This document shows, piece after piece, positions 15,900 through 24,175 of a DNA stretch of 64,000 nucleotides. The stretch is from contig NZ_CACRYJ010000053.1 of the NCBI RefSeq assembly GCF_902703175.1, forward strand, positions 1 to 64,000, in the 5' to 3' direction. The stretch comes from Occultella aeris. Its GTDB lineage: Bacteria > Actinomycetota > Actinomycetes > Actinomycetales > Beutenbergiaceae. Position 1 is the stretch's first letter. Each line of letters starts with the position of its first letter. Below the pieces are notes generated by a model. It had not been told where the DNA came from and searched no databases. It was given only the letters and a program-made list of their open reading frames with translations. The translations under genes were made by a program, and so were the position numbers.

Positions 15900-18800
15900 T
15901 CAGCCGGCGTCGGGACCGTCCGTCGCGGAGACCTCGGTCTCGGGCGCTGGTGCCTGCTCCTGCCGAGCGTGGGTCGCCGGTGCCGCGAGGGCGTCGTAGC
16001 TGCCCTCGACCAACCGCACCTGGACCGGCTCGTCGCTGCCGTTGCCGAGCAGGGCGCCGTCCACGGAGGCCACCTCGGCGGCAGCTGCCTCGAACTGGGC
16101 CGAGCTCGAGGAGTCCCTGCCGATCCCACGTGCCAGGGCGTCGAGCCGCTCCCCGACCGTGCGGTCCGGGATCGGCAGACGCGGGAGCAGGCCGAGGCTC
16201 GCGCCCGTGGTCTCCGCCGGCGCCGCGTCGGCCTCGGTGTGGGAGTCGACCGCGGGTTCGCCGTCGAGCGCGGGCGCGTGCGGCCCGTCGCCGTCGTGGT
16301 CCTGCGGGTGCCCGTGCTCCTGGTCGTGGGCGTGGGCCGCCGCGGCCGCGATGGTAGCCAGGGTGGCGCGCACCGCGGCGCGCTGCTCCGGGTCGACCTC
16401 CGGCTCCGGAGCGGCTGCGGGTGCCGGCTGGCGGTTGTCTCCACCGTTGCCACCGGCGCTGCCGCTGCGGCGGTTGCCCCGACGGCGACCGCCGCGGCTC
16501 TCCTCGGGTTCCGGCTCGCTCGGCCCGTCGTTCTCGACCGGTTCGGCGTGGACGATGAACCCGCGGCCGTTGCAGTGCTCGCAGGTCTCGCTGAACGCCT
16601 CGACCAGGCCCTGGCCGACCCGCTTACGGGTCATCTGGACCAGGCCGAGCGACGTCACCTCGGCAACCTGGTGACGGGTGCGGTCACGGCCGAGGCACTC
16701 GGTCAGACGGCGCAGCACAAGGTCCCGGTTCGCCTCGAGGACCATGTCGATGAAGTCGATGACGATGATGCCGCCGATGTCGCGCAGCCGGAGCTGACGC
16801 ACGACCTCCTCGGCCGCCTCGAGGTTGTTCCGGGTGACGGTCTCCTCGAGGGTGCCGCCGGATCCGGTGAACTTCCCGGTGTTGACGTCCACGACTGTCA
16901 TGGCCTCGGTCCGGTCGATCACCAGGGATCCGCCGGAGGGCAGGTAGACCTTGCGGTCCATGCCCTTGGCGAGCTGTTCGTCGATCCGGTGCGCCGCGAA
17001 CACGTCCTTGTTCTCGACCCAGTGGTGCAGGCGGGGTGCCAGGTCCGGGGCCACCGAGGAGACGTACTCCGAGATGGTCGACCACGCCTCGTCACCGGAG
17101 ACCGTCAGCGAGGCGAAGTCCTCGTTGAACACGTCCCGGACCACGCGGGTGGCCAGCTCGGGCTCACCCTTGAGCAGCACCGGCGCCGTGACCGACTTGC
17201 GCGAGGTCTTGGTCTCGATGTCCGCCCACTGCTTGGTGAGCCGCTCCACGTCGTTGCGCAGTTCCTCCTCGCTGGCGCCCTCCGCCGCGGTGCGTACGAT
17301 CACGCCCTGGCCGTCGGGGACGATCTCCTTGAGGAGCTTCTTCAGCCGAGCCCGCTCGGTGTCCGGAAGTTTGCGGGAGATCCCCGTCATCGCCCCCGAC
17401 GGCACGAGCACCAGGTACCGGCCCGCGAGGGTGATCTGTGACGTCAGCCGGGCGCCCTTGTGCCCGATCGGGTCCTTGGTGACCTGCACCAGGACGGAGT
17501 CGCCGGAGGACAGTGCCTGCTCGATCCGGCGCGGCTGTCCCTCGAGCCCGGCAGCGTCCCAGTTCACCTCACCGGCGTACAGCACGGCGTTGCGGCCCTT
17601 GCCGAGGTCGATGAAGGCCGCCTCCATCGACGGCAGCACGTTCTGCACGCGGCCGAGGTAGACGTTGCCGACCATCGAGGTCTGGGTCTTGCGGGCCACG
17701 TAGTGCTCCACCAGGACGTTGTCCTCGAGCACCGCGATCTGGGTGCGGCCGTCCCGCTCACGCACCACCATGGCACGCTCGACCGACTCCCGGCGGGTCA
17801 GGAACTCCGCCTCGGTGATGATCGAGCGACGGCGGTTCGAGTCGCGACCGTCGCGGCGCCGCTGGCGCTTCGCCTCCAGCCGGGTGGAACCCTTCAGTGC
17901 GGTGACCTCGTCGCGGGCGGCGCGGGCGCCGTCATCCGAGCGGGAGCCACCGCTGCTACCGCTGCCGCCTCGGCTGCGGCGACGACGACGTCGGCGTGAA
18001 CCGCCCTCGGAGCCGTCGCCACCGTCGCCGTCCTCATCGCCCGGGTCGGCGTCCTGCTTGGCGTCGGTATCGGACTCGATGTCCTTGGCCGCCTCGTCCT
18101 TCGCGCCGTCGTCCTGGGGCTCCTCGCCGGTGGCTGCGTCGTCGTCCTCGGTACCGTCGTCGCCGGCGTCGGAGTCGGAGTTCGCCGGTCGGCGGCGGCC
18201 CCGCCCCCCGCGGCGGCGACGGCGGCGGTTCGGCGCGCCGCCGTCGTCACCGGAGGCGTCCGTGGCGCCGTCCGTCTCCTCGGTGTCGTCGGACGCGTCC
18301 TCGACCGGTGCAGCCGGTTCGTCCGCGACCCGACGGGTGCGCGCGGGCCGCTCCTCGCGGGGCTCCGGCGGGCCTGCCGGGGCGGCGGCACGGCGGCTGC
18401 GGCGGGCGACGTCCGGCGCCTGGAACAGCAGGGCGGTGGCGGGCAGACGCGGGGACTCGTCGTCCGACTCGTCGTCGCCCAGTTCGTCGTCGGCCAGCGT
18501 GCCGTCGACGTCCGTCTCGTCCTCGTCGTCGGTGTCCTCGATGCCCGGGCCGGCGTGACGGTCCCGCTCGGGCACGTCGATGTCGACCGTGGCCAACTCC
18601 GCGGGCGCCTCCTCGTCGGCGTCGACGTCCTCGCGGTCCACGCCGAAGGCAGCGAACACGTCGAGGGTGGGCGCGGGGGCGGGAGCACCGGCCGCGGCCC
18701 CGGCCCGGCGTGAGCGTCGGGCCCGCTTGGGCGCCTCGGCCTGGGTCCGAGTGGCCTCGCCGGCAGGTGCCGCCGCCTGGACGGCGTCGGCGGCCTCGAC

Positions 18801-19403
18801 CTCGGCGGCCTGCGCTGCACCGGTGTCGGCCTGCTCGGAACCGCCCGTCGCCTCGGTGGAGTCGGAGCCGGGGTCGGCCTTCTTCCGCGACCGGGAGCCG
18901 GCCGACCTGCGCTTCTTCGGTGCCGGCTCGGCGTCCGACGGCGTCCCGGCGTCCGCGGCTGCGTCACCCTGGGCCTCGGTCACCTCGGTCGCCGTCTCCG
19001 CGGCTTGAGTTTCCTCGGCGACCTTCTTCTTGCGCGGGCTGCGCTTGCGAACCGGCTTGGCCGGGGCGTCCGCCTCGGCTACGGGGCCGGCGGTACCCTC
19101 GGTGCCGGCAGTGCTTTCGGTGCCCCCGCTGCGCTCGGCGCCGTCGTTCGGGAGCGAGCCTGCGCCGTCGGCGGTCTCCGGCCCGGGTGACCCGGCGCCG
19201 CCGGAGGATGCCTGCGCGACCTGCGCGCCGCCGTCGGCCGTCTGTGCGGCCTCCGCCGCCGCGGCCGCTGCGTGCTCCTCGGGGGTCATCACCGGCCGGG
19301 TCGCGCGGCGCGAGCGGCGCCGGCGCGGCTGCTCGGTGGTGGCGACCTCGGTCGGCTCCGTTGCCGTGGTCTGTTCGTTGCTGAAGCTGTCGTTCTCGGT
19401 CAC
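15900..19403 (-). CDS. rne: ribonuclease E/G
   Basis: Endoribonuclease for mRNA decay and rRNA/tRNA processing. From the N-terminus: about 480 residues of disordered Ala/Asp/Glu/Arg-rich sequence with RRRRRR-type clusters; then the catalytic half, with an S1 domain (VGNVYLGRVQNVLPSMEAAFIDLGKGRNA), the RNase H-like and DNase-like segments with VVDVNTGKFTG (catalytic Asp) and IIVIDFIDM; the Zn-link CEHCNGRGF; and a further acidic/His-rich tail. The GTG at 19403 follows GGGAGC and gives MTENDSFSNEQ; the frame is open 24 codons further up. The 1167 aa match the long actinobacterial form with arms on both sides. Confidence 0.95.
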   Translation of the reverse strand: MTENDSFSNEQTTATEPTEVATTEQPRRRRSRRATRPVMTPEEHAAAAAAEAAQTADGGAQVAQASSGGAGSPGPETADGAGSLPNDGAERSGGTESTAGTEGTAGPVAEADAPAKPVRKRSPRKKKVAEETQAAETATEVTEAQGDAAADAGTPSDAEPAPKKRRSAGSRSRKKADPGSDSTEATGGSEQADTGAAQAAEVEAADAVQAAAPAGEATRTQAEAPKRARRSRRAGAAAGAPAPAPTLDVFAAFGVDREDVDADEEAPAELATVDIDVPERDRHAGPGIEDTDDEDETDVDGTLADDELGDDESDDESPRLPATALLFQAPDVARRSRRAAAPAGPPEPREERPARTRRVADEPAAPVEDASDDTEETDGATDASGDDGGAPNRRRRRRGGRGRRRPANSDSDAGDDGTEDDDAATGEEPQDDGAKDEAAKDIESDTDAKQDADPGDEDGDGGDGSEGGSRRRRRRRSRGGSGSSGGSRSDDGARAARDEVTALKGSTRLEAKRQRRRDGRDSNRRRSIITEAEFLTRRESVERAMVVRERDGRTQIAVLEDNVLVEHYVARKTQTSMVGNVYLGRVQNVLPSMEAAFIDLGKGRNAVLYAGEVNWDAAGLEGQPRRIEQALSSGDSVLVQVTKDPIGHKGARLTSQITLAGRYLVLVPSGAMTGISRKLPDTERARLKKLLKEIVPDGQGVIVRTAAEGASEEELRNDVERLTKQWADIETKTSRKSVTAPVLLKGEPELATRVVRDVFNEDFASLTVSGDEAWSTISEYVSSVAPDLAPRLHHWVENKDVFAAHRIDEQLAKGMDRKVYLPSGGSLVIDRTEAMTVVDVNTGKFTGSGGTLEETVTRNNLEAAEEVVRQLRLRDIGGIIVIDFIDMVLEANRDLVLRRLTECLGRDRTRHQVAEVTSLGLVQMTRKRVGQGLVEAFSETCEHCNGRGFIVHAEPVENDGPSEPEPEESRGGRRRGNRRSGSAGGNGGDNRQPAPAAAPEPEVDPEQRAAVRATLATIAAAAAHAHDQEHGHPQDHDGDGPHAPALDGEPAVDSHTEADAAPAETTGASLGLLPRLPIPDRTVGERLDALARGIGRDSSSSAQFEAAAAEVASVDGALLGNGSDEPVQVRLVEGSYDALAAPATHARQEQAPAPETEVSATDGPDAG

Positions 19404-19746
19404 GGGTCGTGCTCCCGGTGCCCCGGTGCCCCAGCCATACCCGCCTGGCGCCCTAGGGCGGTTCGTCGGCGTCACCCCGCGGGGTGGCCGTCAGAAAGTC
19501 GTGTGTGCCTCAGGCCTCGCGAGTTCTCGCGTCGACCGTCCGCCGATTCCATCACGCACCATGTGGGCACGTTCTCCGGGTGGTCGGTCCTGGCCCGCGC
19601 CTTGCCTGGTGGCGGCGCGTGTTCCACAACCCCAACTACCTTTGCCGATGTCCTCGGGCTCACCGGCAGGTATGGGACTGACCGGCTCGCCGCGGCAAGT
19701 ATCGCACAGGCCCTCCGCGGGGGGAGGTGACACGCCGTCATGACAC
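19404..19746. other. intergenic region between rne and cydA
   Basis: Roughly 340 nt that must hold the rne promoter and leader. I could not pick a convincing rne promoter and saw no ORF with a coding signature, no riboswitch and no repeat. The cydA control elements are listed separately to the right. Confidence 0.4.
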
Positions 19747-19788
19747 GGGACCTTGGTCCCAGGTCGGCGGCAGGGCCGCGCCTAGCGT
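19747..19788 (+). promoter_or_regulatory. DosR-type box and -10 of the cydABDC-kinase promoter
   Basis: GGGACCTTGGTCCC (19747-19760) is a perfect palindrome fitting the DosR/DevR core GGGACYWWRGTCCC. A -10 TAGCGT follows at 19783-19788. With transcription starting near 19795 the box centres at about -41, the classic place for an activator touching RNA polymerase. No -35 consensus is present, as expected for an activator-dependent promoter. A DosR-like regulator gene and a DosS-like kinase gene are both in this window. Confidence 0.7.
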
Positions 19789-19832
19789 CTTGTCTACCGC
19801 GCACCTCGCTCCCCAGAAGGATGGCCCCACCG

Positions 19833-21341
19833 GTGGAAGCACTCGACGTAGCCCGTTGGCAGTTCGGCATCGTGACCGTCTACCACTTCATCTTCGTGCC
19901 ACTGACGATCGGTCTGGCGCCGCTGGTGGCGATCATGCAGACGATCTGGACCTTCACCGGCAAGGAGAACTGGTACCGGCTCACGAAGTTCTTCGGCAAG
20001 CTCCTGCTGATCAACTTCGCGATCGGCGTGGTCACCGGGATCGTCCAGGAGTTCCAGTTCGGGATGAACTGGAGCGAGTACTCCCGGTTCGTCGGCGACG
20101 TGTTCGGGGCGCCACTGGCCATCGAGGGCCTGGCCGCGTTCTTCGTGGAGTCCACGTTCCTCGGCCTGTGGATCTTCGGCTGGGACCGGCTGCCCAAGAA
20201 GATCCACCTGGCCTGCATCTGGGCGGTCGCGATCGCGACGAACGCCTCCGCGTTCTTCATCCTCGCCGCCAACTCGTGGATGCAGCACCCCGTCGGGGCG
20301 ATCTTCAATGAGGAGACCGGGCGCGCCGAGATGGTCGACTTCGGCGCGGTGCTGACCAACAACACCCTGGTCGCCGCGTACTCCCACACCGTCGCGACGT
20401 CGCTGCTGGTGGCCGGGACGTTCGTCGCAGGCGTGGCCGGATGGCTGCTGGTACGCGCCGCCCGGAACTCCCAGAAGGACCTCGCCCGGAGCGTTTACCG
20501 GCCTGCCGCCCTGCTCGGGCTGGCCACCATCGTGATCGCCGGCGCCGGGGTGGTCGTGAGCGGCGACTACCAGGGCAAGCTCATGTATGAGCAGCAACCG
20601 ATGAAGATGTCCTCGGCGGAGGCCCTGTGTGAGGGCGAGAACGGCGCGGACTTCTCCCTGCTGACCATCGGGGACCTGTCCAACAGCTGTGAGGGCGTGC
20701 AGCACATCCTCACCATCCCCGGCGTGACCAGCTACCTCGGCACCGGCGACTTCGACGGCTACCTGCCGGGCGTGGAGGACCTCCAGGAGCAGTATGCCGA
20801 GCAGTACGGCGAGGATGTCGACTACCGCCCGAACCTGGCCCTGACGTACTGGTCCTTCCGGCTCATGATCGGTTTCGCGGCCGGGTCGGCGGCGCTGGCC
20901 CTGGTGGGGCTGTGGCTGCTGCGGCGTGGCCGGATCACGGACTCGAAGTGGTTCGGGCGACTGTGCCTCGTGGCCATCCCGATGCCGTTCATCGCCGCCT
21001 CGTTCGGGTGGATCTTCACCGAGACCGGGCGCCAGCCCTGGGTGGTGGCCCCGAACCCGACCGGCGTGGATCTGGTCTGGATGCTCACCGCGGACGGTCT
21101 GTCCACGACGGTGCCGGTCGGCGAGGTGCTCGCCTCCCTGATCACGTTCACCGTGCTCTACACGGTGCTCGCGGTGGTCTGGTTCACGCTGATGCGCCGG
21201 TACGCCGCGACCGGGGTGGCACCGGCCACCGGCGACACTGCGGCCGCTCCCGACGCTCCCGACTCCGACGGGTCCGATGATCCCGACGGCACCGGAAGCG
21301 CCGAGGATCCCGAGTCCCAGCCCCTCTCGTTCGCGTACTGA
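19833..21341 (+). CDS. cydA: cytochrome bd ubiquinol/menaquinol oxidase subunit I
   Basis: High-affinity terminal oxidase subunit carrying the haems. I chose the GTG giving MEALDVARWQFGIVTVYHF, the usual CydA start, with AGAAGGA about 10 nt upstream; the ATG four codons earlier has no spacing to this site. Haem ligands are present: His18, His185 (AAYSHTVATS) and Met345 (SFRLMIGFA). The quinol loop has GKLMYEQQPMKM. The Q-loop is of the short type. 502 aa. First gene of cydA-cydB-cydD-cydC-histidine kinase, behind a DosR-type box, so low-oxygen induction is likely. Confidence 0.96.
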   Translation: MEALDVARWQFGIVTVYHFIFVPLTIGLAPLVAIMQTIWTFTGKENWYRLTKFFGKLLLINFAIGVVTGIVQEFQFGMNWSEYSRFVGDVFGAPLAIEGLAAFFVESTFLGLWIFGWDRLPKKIHLACIWAVAIATNASAFFILAANSWMQHPVGAIFNEETGRAEMVDFGAVLTNNTLVAAYSHTVATSLLVAGTFVAGVAGWLLVRAARNSQKDLARSVYRPAALLGLATIVIAGAGVVVSGDYQGKLMYEQQPMKMSSAEALCEGENGADFSLLTIGDLSNSCEGVQHILTIPGVTSYLGTGDFDGYLPGVEDLQEQYAEQYGEDVDYRPNLALTYWSFRLMIGFAAGSAALALVGLWLLRRGRITDSKWFGRLCLVAIPMPFIAASFGWIFTETGRQPWVVAPNPTGVDLVWMLTADGLSTTVPVGEVLASLITFTVLYTVLAVVWFTLMRRYAATGVAPATGDTAAAPDAPDSDGSDDPDGTGSAEDPESQPLSFAY

Positions 21342-21353
21342 GTCGAGGAAGTC

Positions 21354-22400
21354 ATGGATCTGCCCCTGCTCTGGTTCCTGATCATCGCCTTCTTCTGGAT
21401 GGGCTACCTCGTCCTGGAGGGCTTCGACTTCGGCGTCGGGATGCTGATGCGCCCGCTCTCGCGCAGCGACACCGACCGGCGCCTGATCATCAACACCATC
21501 GGCCCGGTCTGGGACGGCAACGAGGTGTGGCTGATCGTGGCCGGTGCCGCCACGTTCGCAGCGTTCCCGGAGTGGTACGCCACGATGTTCTCCGGGTTCT
21601 ACCTACCCCTGCTGGCGATCCTGGCGGCCCTGATCATCCGCGGCGTCGCGTTCGAGTACCGCGGCAAGATCAACGACGACGCCTGGCGGGCGCGGTGGGA
21701 CTGGGCCATCACGATCGGGTCCTGGGTGCCGGCGATCCTCTGGGGCGTCGCGTTCGCGAACTTCGTGCGCGGGGTGCGCCTGGACGCCGACCACCAGATG
21801 GTCTCCGGATTCTTCGAGCTGCTCTCCCCGTTCGCGCTGCTCGGCGGCGCCACCACCGCGCTGCTGTTCGCCCTGCACGGCGCGATCTTCATCAGCCTCA
21901 AGACCGACGGCGACATGCGCGAGCGCGCCGGACGTACGGCGGCCGTGCTGGCCGTGCCGACCCTCGTGGTGGCCGCGGCGTTCGCGATCTGGGCGCAGGT
22001 GGCGCACTCGGCGCACACCTGGACGTGGGTGCCGGTGGGCGTCGCCGCGGCGGCGCTCGTCGCGGTCGTGTTCGCGACCCGGGCCCGCAGGGAGGGCTGG
22101 GCGTTCACGCTCAGCGCGCTCACGATCGCCGCCGTGGTCGTGTTCATCTTCGGCTCGTTGTACCCGAACGTGCTGCCCGCGATCAACGACCCGGCGAACT
22201 CGCTGACGATCTCCAACGCCTCGTCCACGGACTACACGCTGACCATCATGACGTGGGTGGCGGCGTGCCTGACCCCGCTGATCATCGCGTACCAGGGCTG
22301 GACGTACTGGGTGTTCCGCAAGCGCCTGACCACGGCCGCCATCCCGGCCCACATCGGACTGCCACGCAAGGACCCGACGAAGGACCCGGCCCGCTCGTGA
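21354..22400 (+). CDS. cydB: cytochrome bd oxidase subunit II
   Basis: 348 aa, about eight membrane helices. It begins MDLPLLWFLIIAFFWMGYLVLEGFDFGVGML, a standard CydB opening (split here at residue 16/17: FFW/MGY). Conserved WDGNEVWLIVAGAATFAAFP and YRGKINDDAWRARWDWA follow. It starts 12 nt after cydA and its stop overlaps the cydD GTG, so the operon is tightly coupled. Confidence 0.97.
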   Translation: MDLPLLWFLIIAFFWMGYLVLEGFDFGVGMLMRPLSRSDTDRRLIINTIGPVWDGNEVWLIVAGAATFAAFPEWYATMFSGFYLPLLAILAALIIRGVAFEYRGKINDDAWRARWDWAITIGSWVPAILWGVAFANFVRGVRLDADHQMVSGFFELLSPFALLGGATTALLFALHGAIFISLKTDGDMRERAGRTAAVLAVPTLVVAAAFAIWAQVAHSAHTWTWVPVGVAAAALVAVVFATRARREGWAFTLSALTIAAVVVFIFGSLYPNVLPAINDPANSLTISNASSTDYTLTIMTWVAACLTPLIIAYQGWTYWVFRKRLTTAAIPAHIGLPRKDPTKDPARS

Positions 22401-24175
22401 GCAAGCCCCTCGACCCGCGCCTGCTCCGCCGCGCCCACGCCGCCCGCACCTACATGCTGGCCACGGCCGTGCTCACGGTGGCGATGACGGCGTGTGTGGT
22501 GGCCGGCGCGATCCTGCTCGCCCGCGCGGTGGCCCCGGTGGTCACCGGGGCGGCGACGCTCGGACAGGTCCTGCCCCAGATCGCCTGGGTCGGTGCGCTG
22601 TTCGTGGTCCGCGCCGGGCTCTCCGCGGTCTCGGAGTCGATCGCACACCGCAGCGCCGTGCGAGTGATCACCGAGCTACGCGAACAGGTACTGGTCCGCG
22701 CGGCGGAGCTCGGGCCACGTTGGCTTGCCACGAACGGCGCCGATACCGCCACTCTGGCGACCCGCGGCATCGAGGCCCTCGAGCCCTATTTCGTCCGGTA
22801 CCTGCCACAACTGCTGCTGACGGCGGTGCTCACTCCTGCGGTGTTGGCCGTCATCGCCGGGCTGGACGTCGTCTCCGCGATCACGATCGGGATCACGATC
22901 CCGCTGATCCCGTTGTTCATGTGGCTCGTCGGGGTCGCCACCCAGAAGTACGCGGCGGACCGGTTGGCGGCGCTGTCCCGCCTGGGCAGCCAGCTCCTGG
23001 ACCTGATCGCCGGGCTGCCCACGCTGCAGGCGTTCGGGCGGGCACTCGGCCCGGTACGCCGGGTCCGGGAACTGGCCGACGCGACCCGTCGCACCACGAT
23101 GGCGACGCTGCGGGTCGCGTTCCTGTCCGGCGCCGTGCTGGAACTGCTCGCCTCGCTCTCGGTGGCGATGGTCGCCGTCGGGGTCGGGCTGCGGCTCGTC
23201 TACGGCGAGCTCGACCTGACCACGGGGCTTGCCGTCCTGATCCTGGCCCCGGAGGTGCTGCTGCCGCTGCGACAGGTGGGCGTGCACTTCCACGCGGCCG
23301 CCGACGGCGTGGCTGCGGCCGACCAGGTGCACACGATCCTGGACACGCCCCTGACCGACCCCGCCCAGAGGGCTGCCGCGGGCACGCGTCCGGTCGGCGC
23401 CGTGACGGCGCTCGAGTGGGACGGTGTTGGCGTGCGCGCCGGCGACCGCGGCTACGCGGCACCGGCGGGTCTGAGCGGCGTGGTCCGCCCGGGGGCGATC
23501 ACGGCACTCGTGGGCCCCAGCGGCGCCGGCAAGAGCACCGCAGTGATGGTCGCGCTCGGTGTGCAGTCCCCCGACGAAGGGCGGGTGCTGCTGCACACCG
23601 CGGACGGCGTGGTGCCGCTCGCCGACGTGGCGCTCGCCTCGTGGTGGGCGCAGGTCACCTGGGTGCCCCAGCGGCCGGTGATCGAACCGGGCACGCTGCG
23701 CGAGTACGTCACGGGGGCCTCACTCGCCACGACCGGCGTCGGCGAGAGTGCCGATGTGGCAGCCACTCCAGCACTATCGGCGGCCGCCACGGCCACCGGG
23801 TTCGACGACGTGCTGGCCGGGCTGCCACATGGCTGGGACACCCCGATCGGGCGAGGCGGGGTGGGCCTGTCCCTCGGGCAGCGGCAGCGCCTCGCCCTGA
23901 CCCGGGCTCTGCTGCACCCGGGCCGGATCCTGGTGCTGGACGAGCCGACCGCGCACCTGGATGCGGCGAGCGAGGCGCGGGTGCTCACCGCCCTGCGCGC
24001 CGCGGCCGACGCCGGGAAGGCGGTGCTGGTGATCGCGCACCGGCCCGAGCTCATCGCGGCCGCGGATCAGCTCCTCGAGGTACGTGCGGGTGTGCCGCCC
24101 GAGGCCGGCGGTGCTGCCGACCACCATGGCGCCGAGTTCATCGATCGGCCCGATCGGGCGGCGGTGACCCGATGA
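22397..24175 (+). CDS. cydD: ABC transporter CydD subunit for cytochrome bd assembly
   Basis: 592 aa. Exports glutathione/cysteine-type thiols with CydC, needed for haem insertion into cytochrome bd. An N-terminal six-helix ABC domain (about 1-320) precedes the ATPase with Walker A VGPSGAGKST, the signature LSLGQRQRLALTRALL and Walker B ILVLDEPTAHLD. GTG start overlapping the cydB stop (GTGA), ATGA overlap with cydC. Separate CydD and CydC genes contrast with the fused CydDC of some actinobacteria. Confidence 0.95.
   Translation: MSKPLDPRLLRRAHAARTYMLATAVLTVAMTACVVAGAILLARAVAPVVTGAATLGQVLPQIAWVGALFVVRAGLSAVSESIAHRSAVRVITELREQVLVRAAELGPRWLATNGADTATLATRGIEALEPYFVRYLPQLLLTAVLTPAVLAVIAGLDVVSAITIGITIPLIPLFMWLVGVATQKYAADRLAALSRLGSQLLDLIAGLPTLQAFGRALGPVRRVRELADATRRTTMATLRVAFLSGAVLELLASLSVAMVAVGVGLRLVYGELDLTTGLAVLILAPEVLLPLRQVGVHFHAAADGVAAADQVHTILDTPLTDPAQRAAAGTRPVGAVTALEWDGVGVRAGDRGYAAPAGLSGVVRPGAITALVGPSGAGKSTAVMVALGVQSPDEGRVLLHTADGVVPLADVALASWWAQVTWVPQRPVIEPGTLREYVTGASLATTGVGESADVAATPALSAAATATGFDDVLAGLPHGWDTPIGRGGVGLSLGQRQRLALTRALLHPGRILVLDEPTAHLDAASEARVLTALRAAADAGKAVLVIAHRPELIAAADQLLEVRAGVPPEAGGAADHHGAEFIDRPDRAAVTR

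Noticed and set aside
19476-19740. Small plus-strand ORFs between rne and cydA
   Set aside because: No ribosome site, no conserved pattern, and they run into the cyd promoter region.
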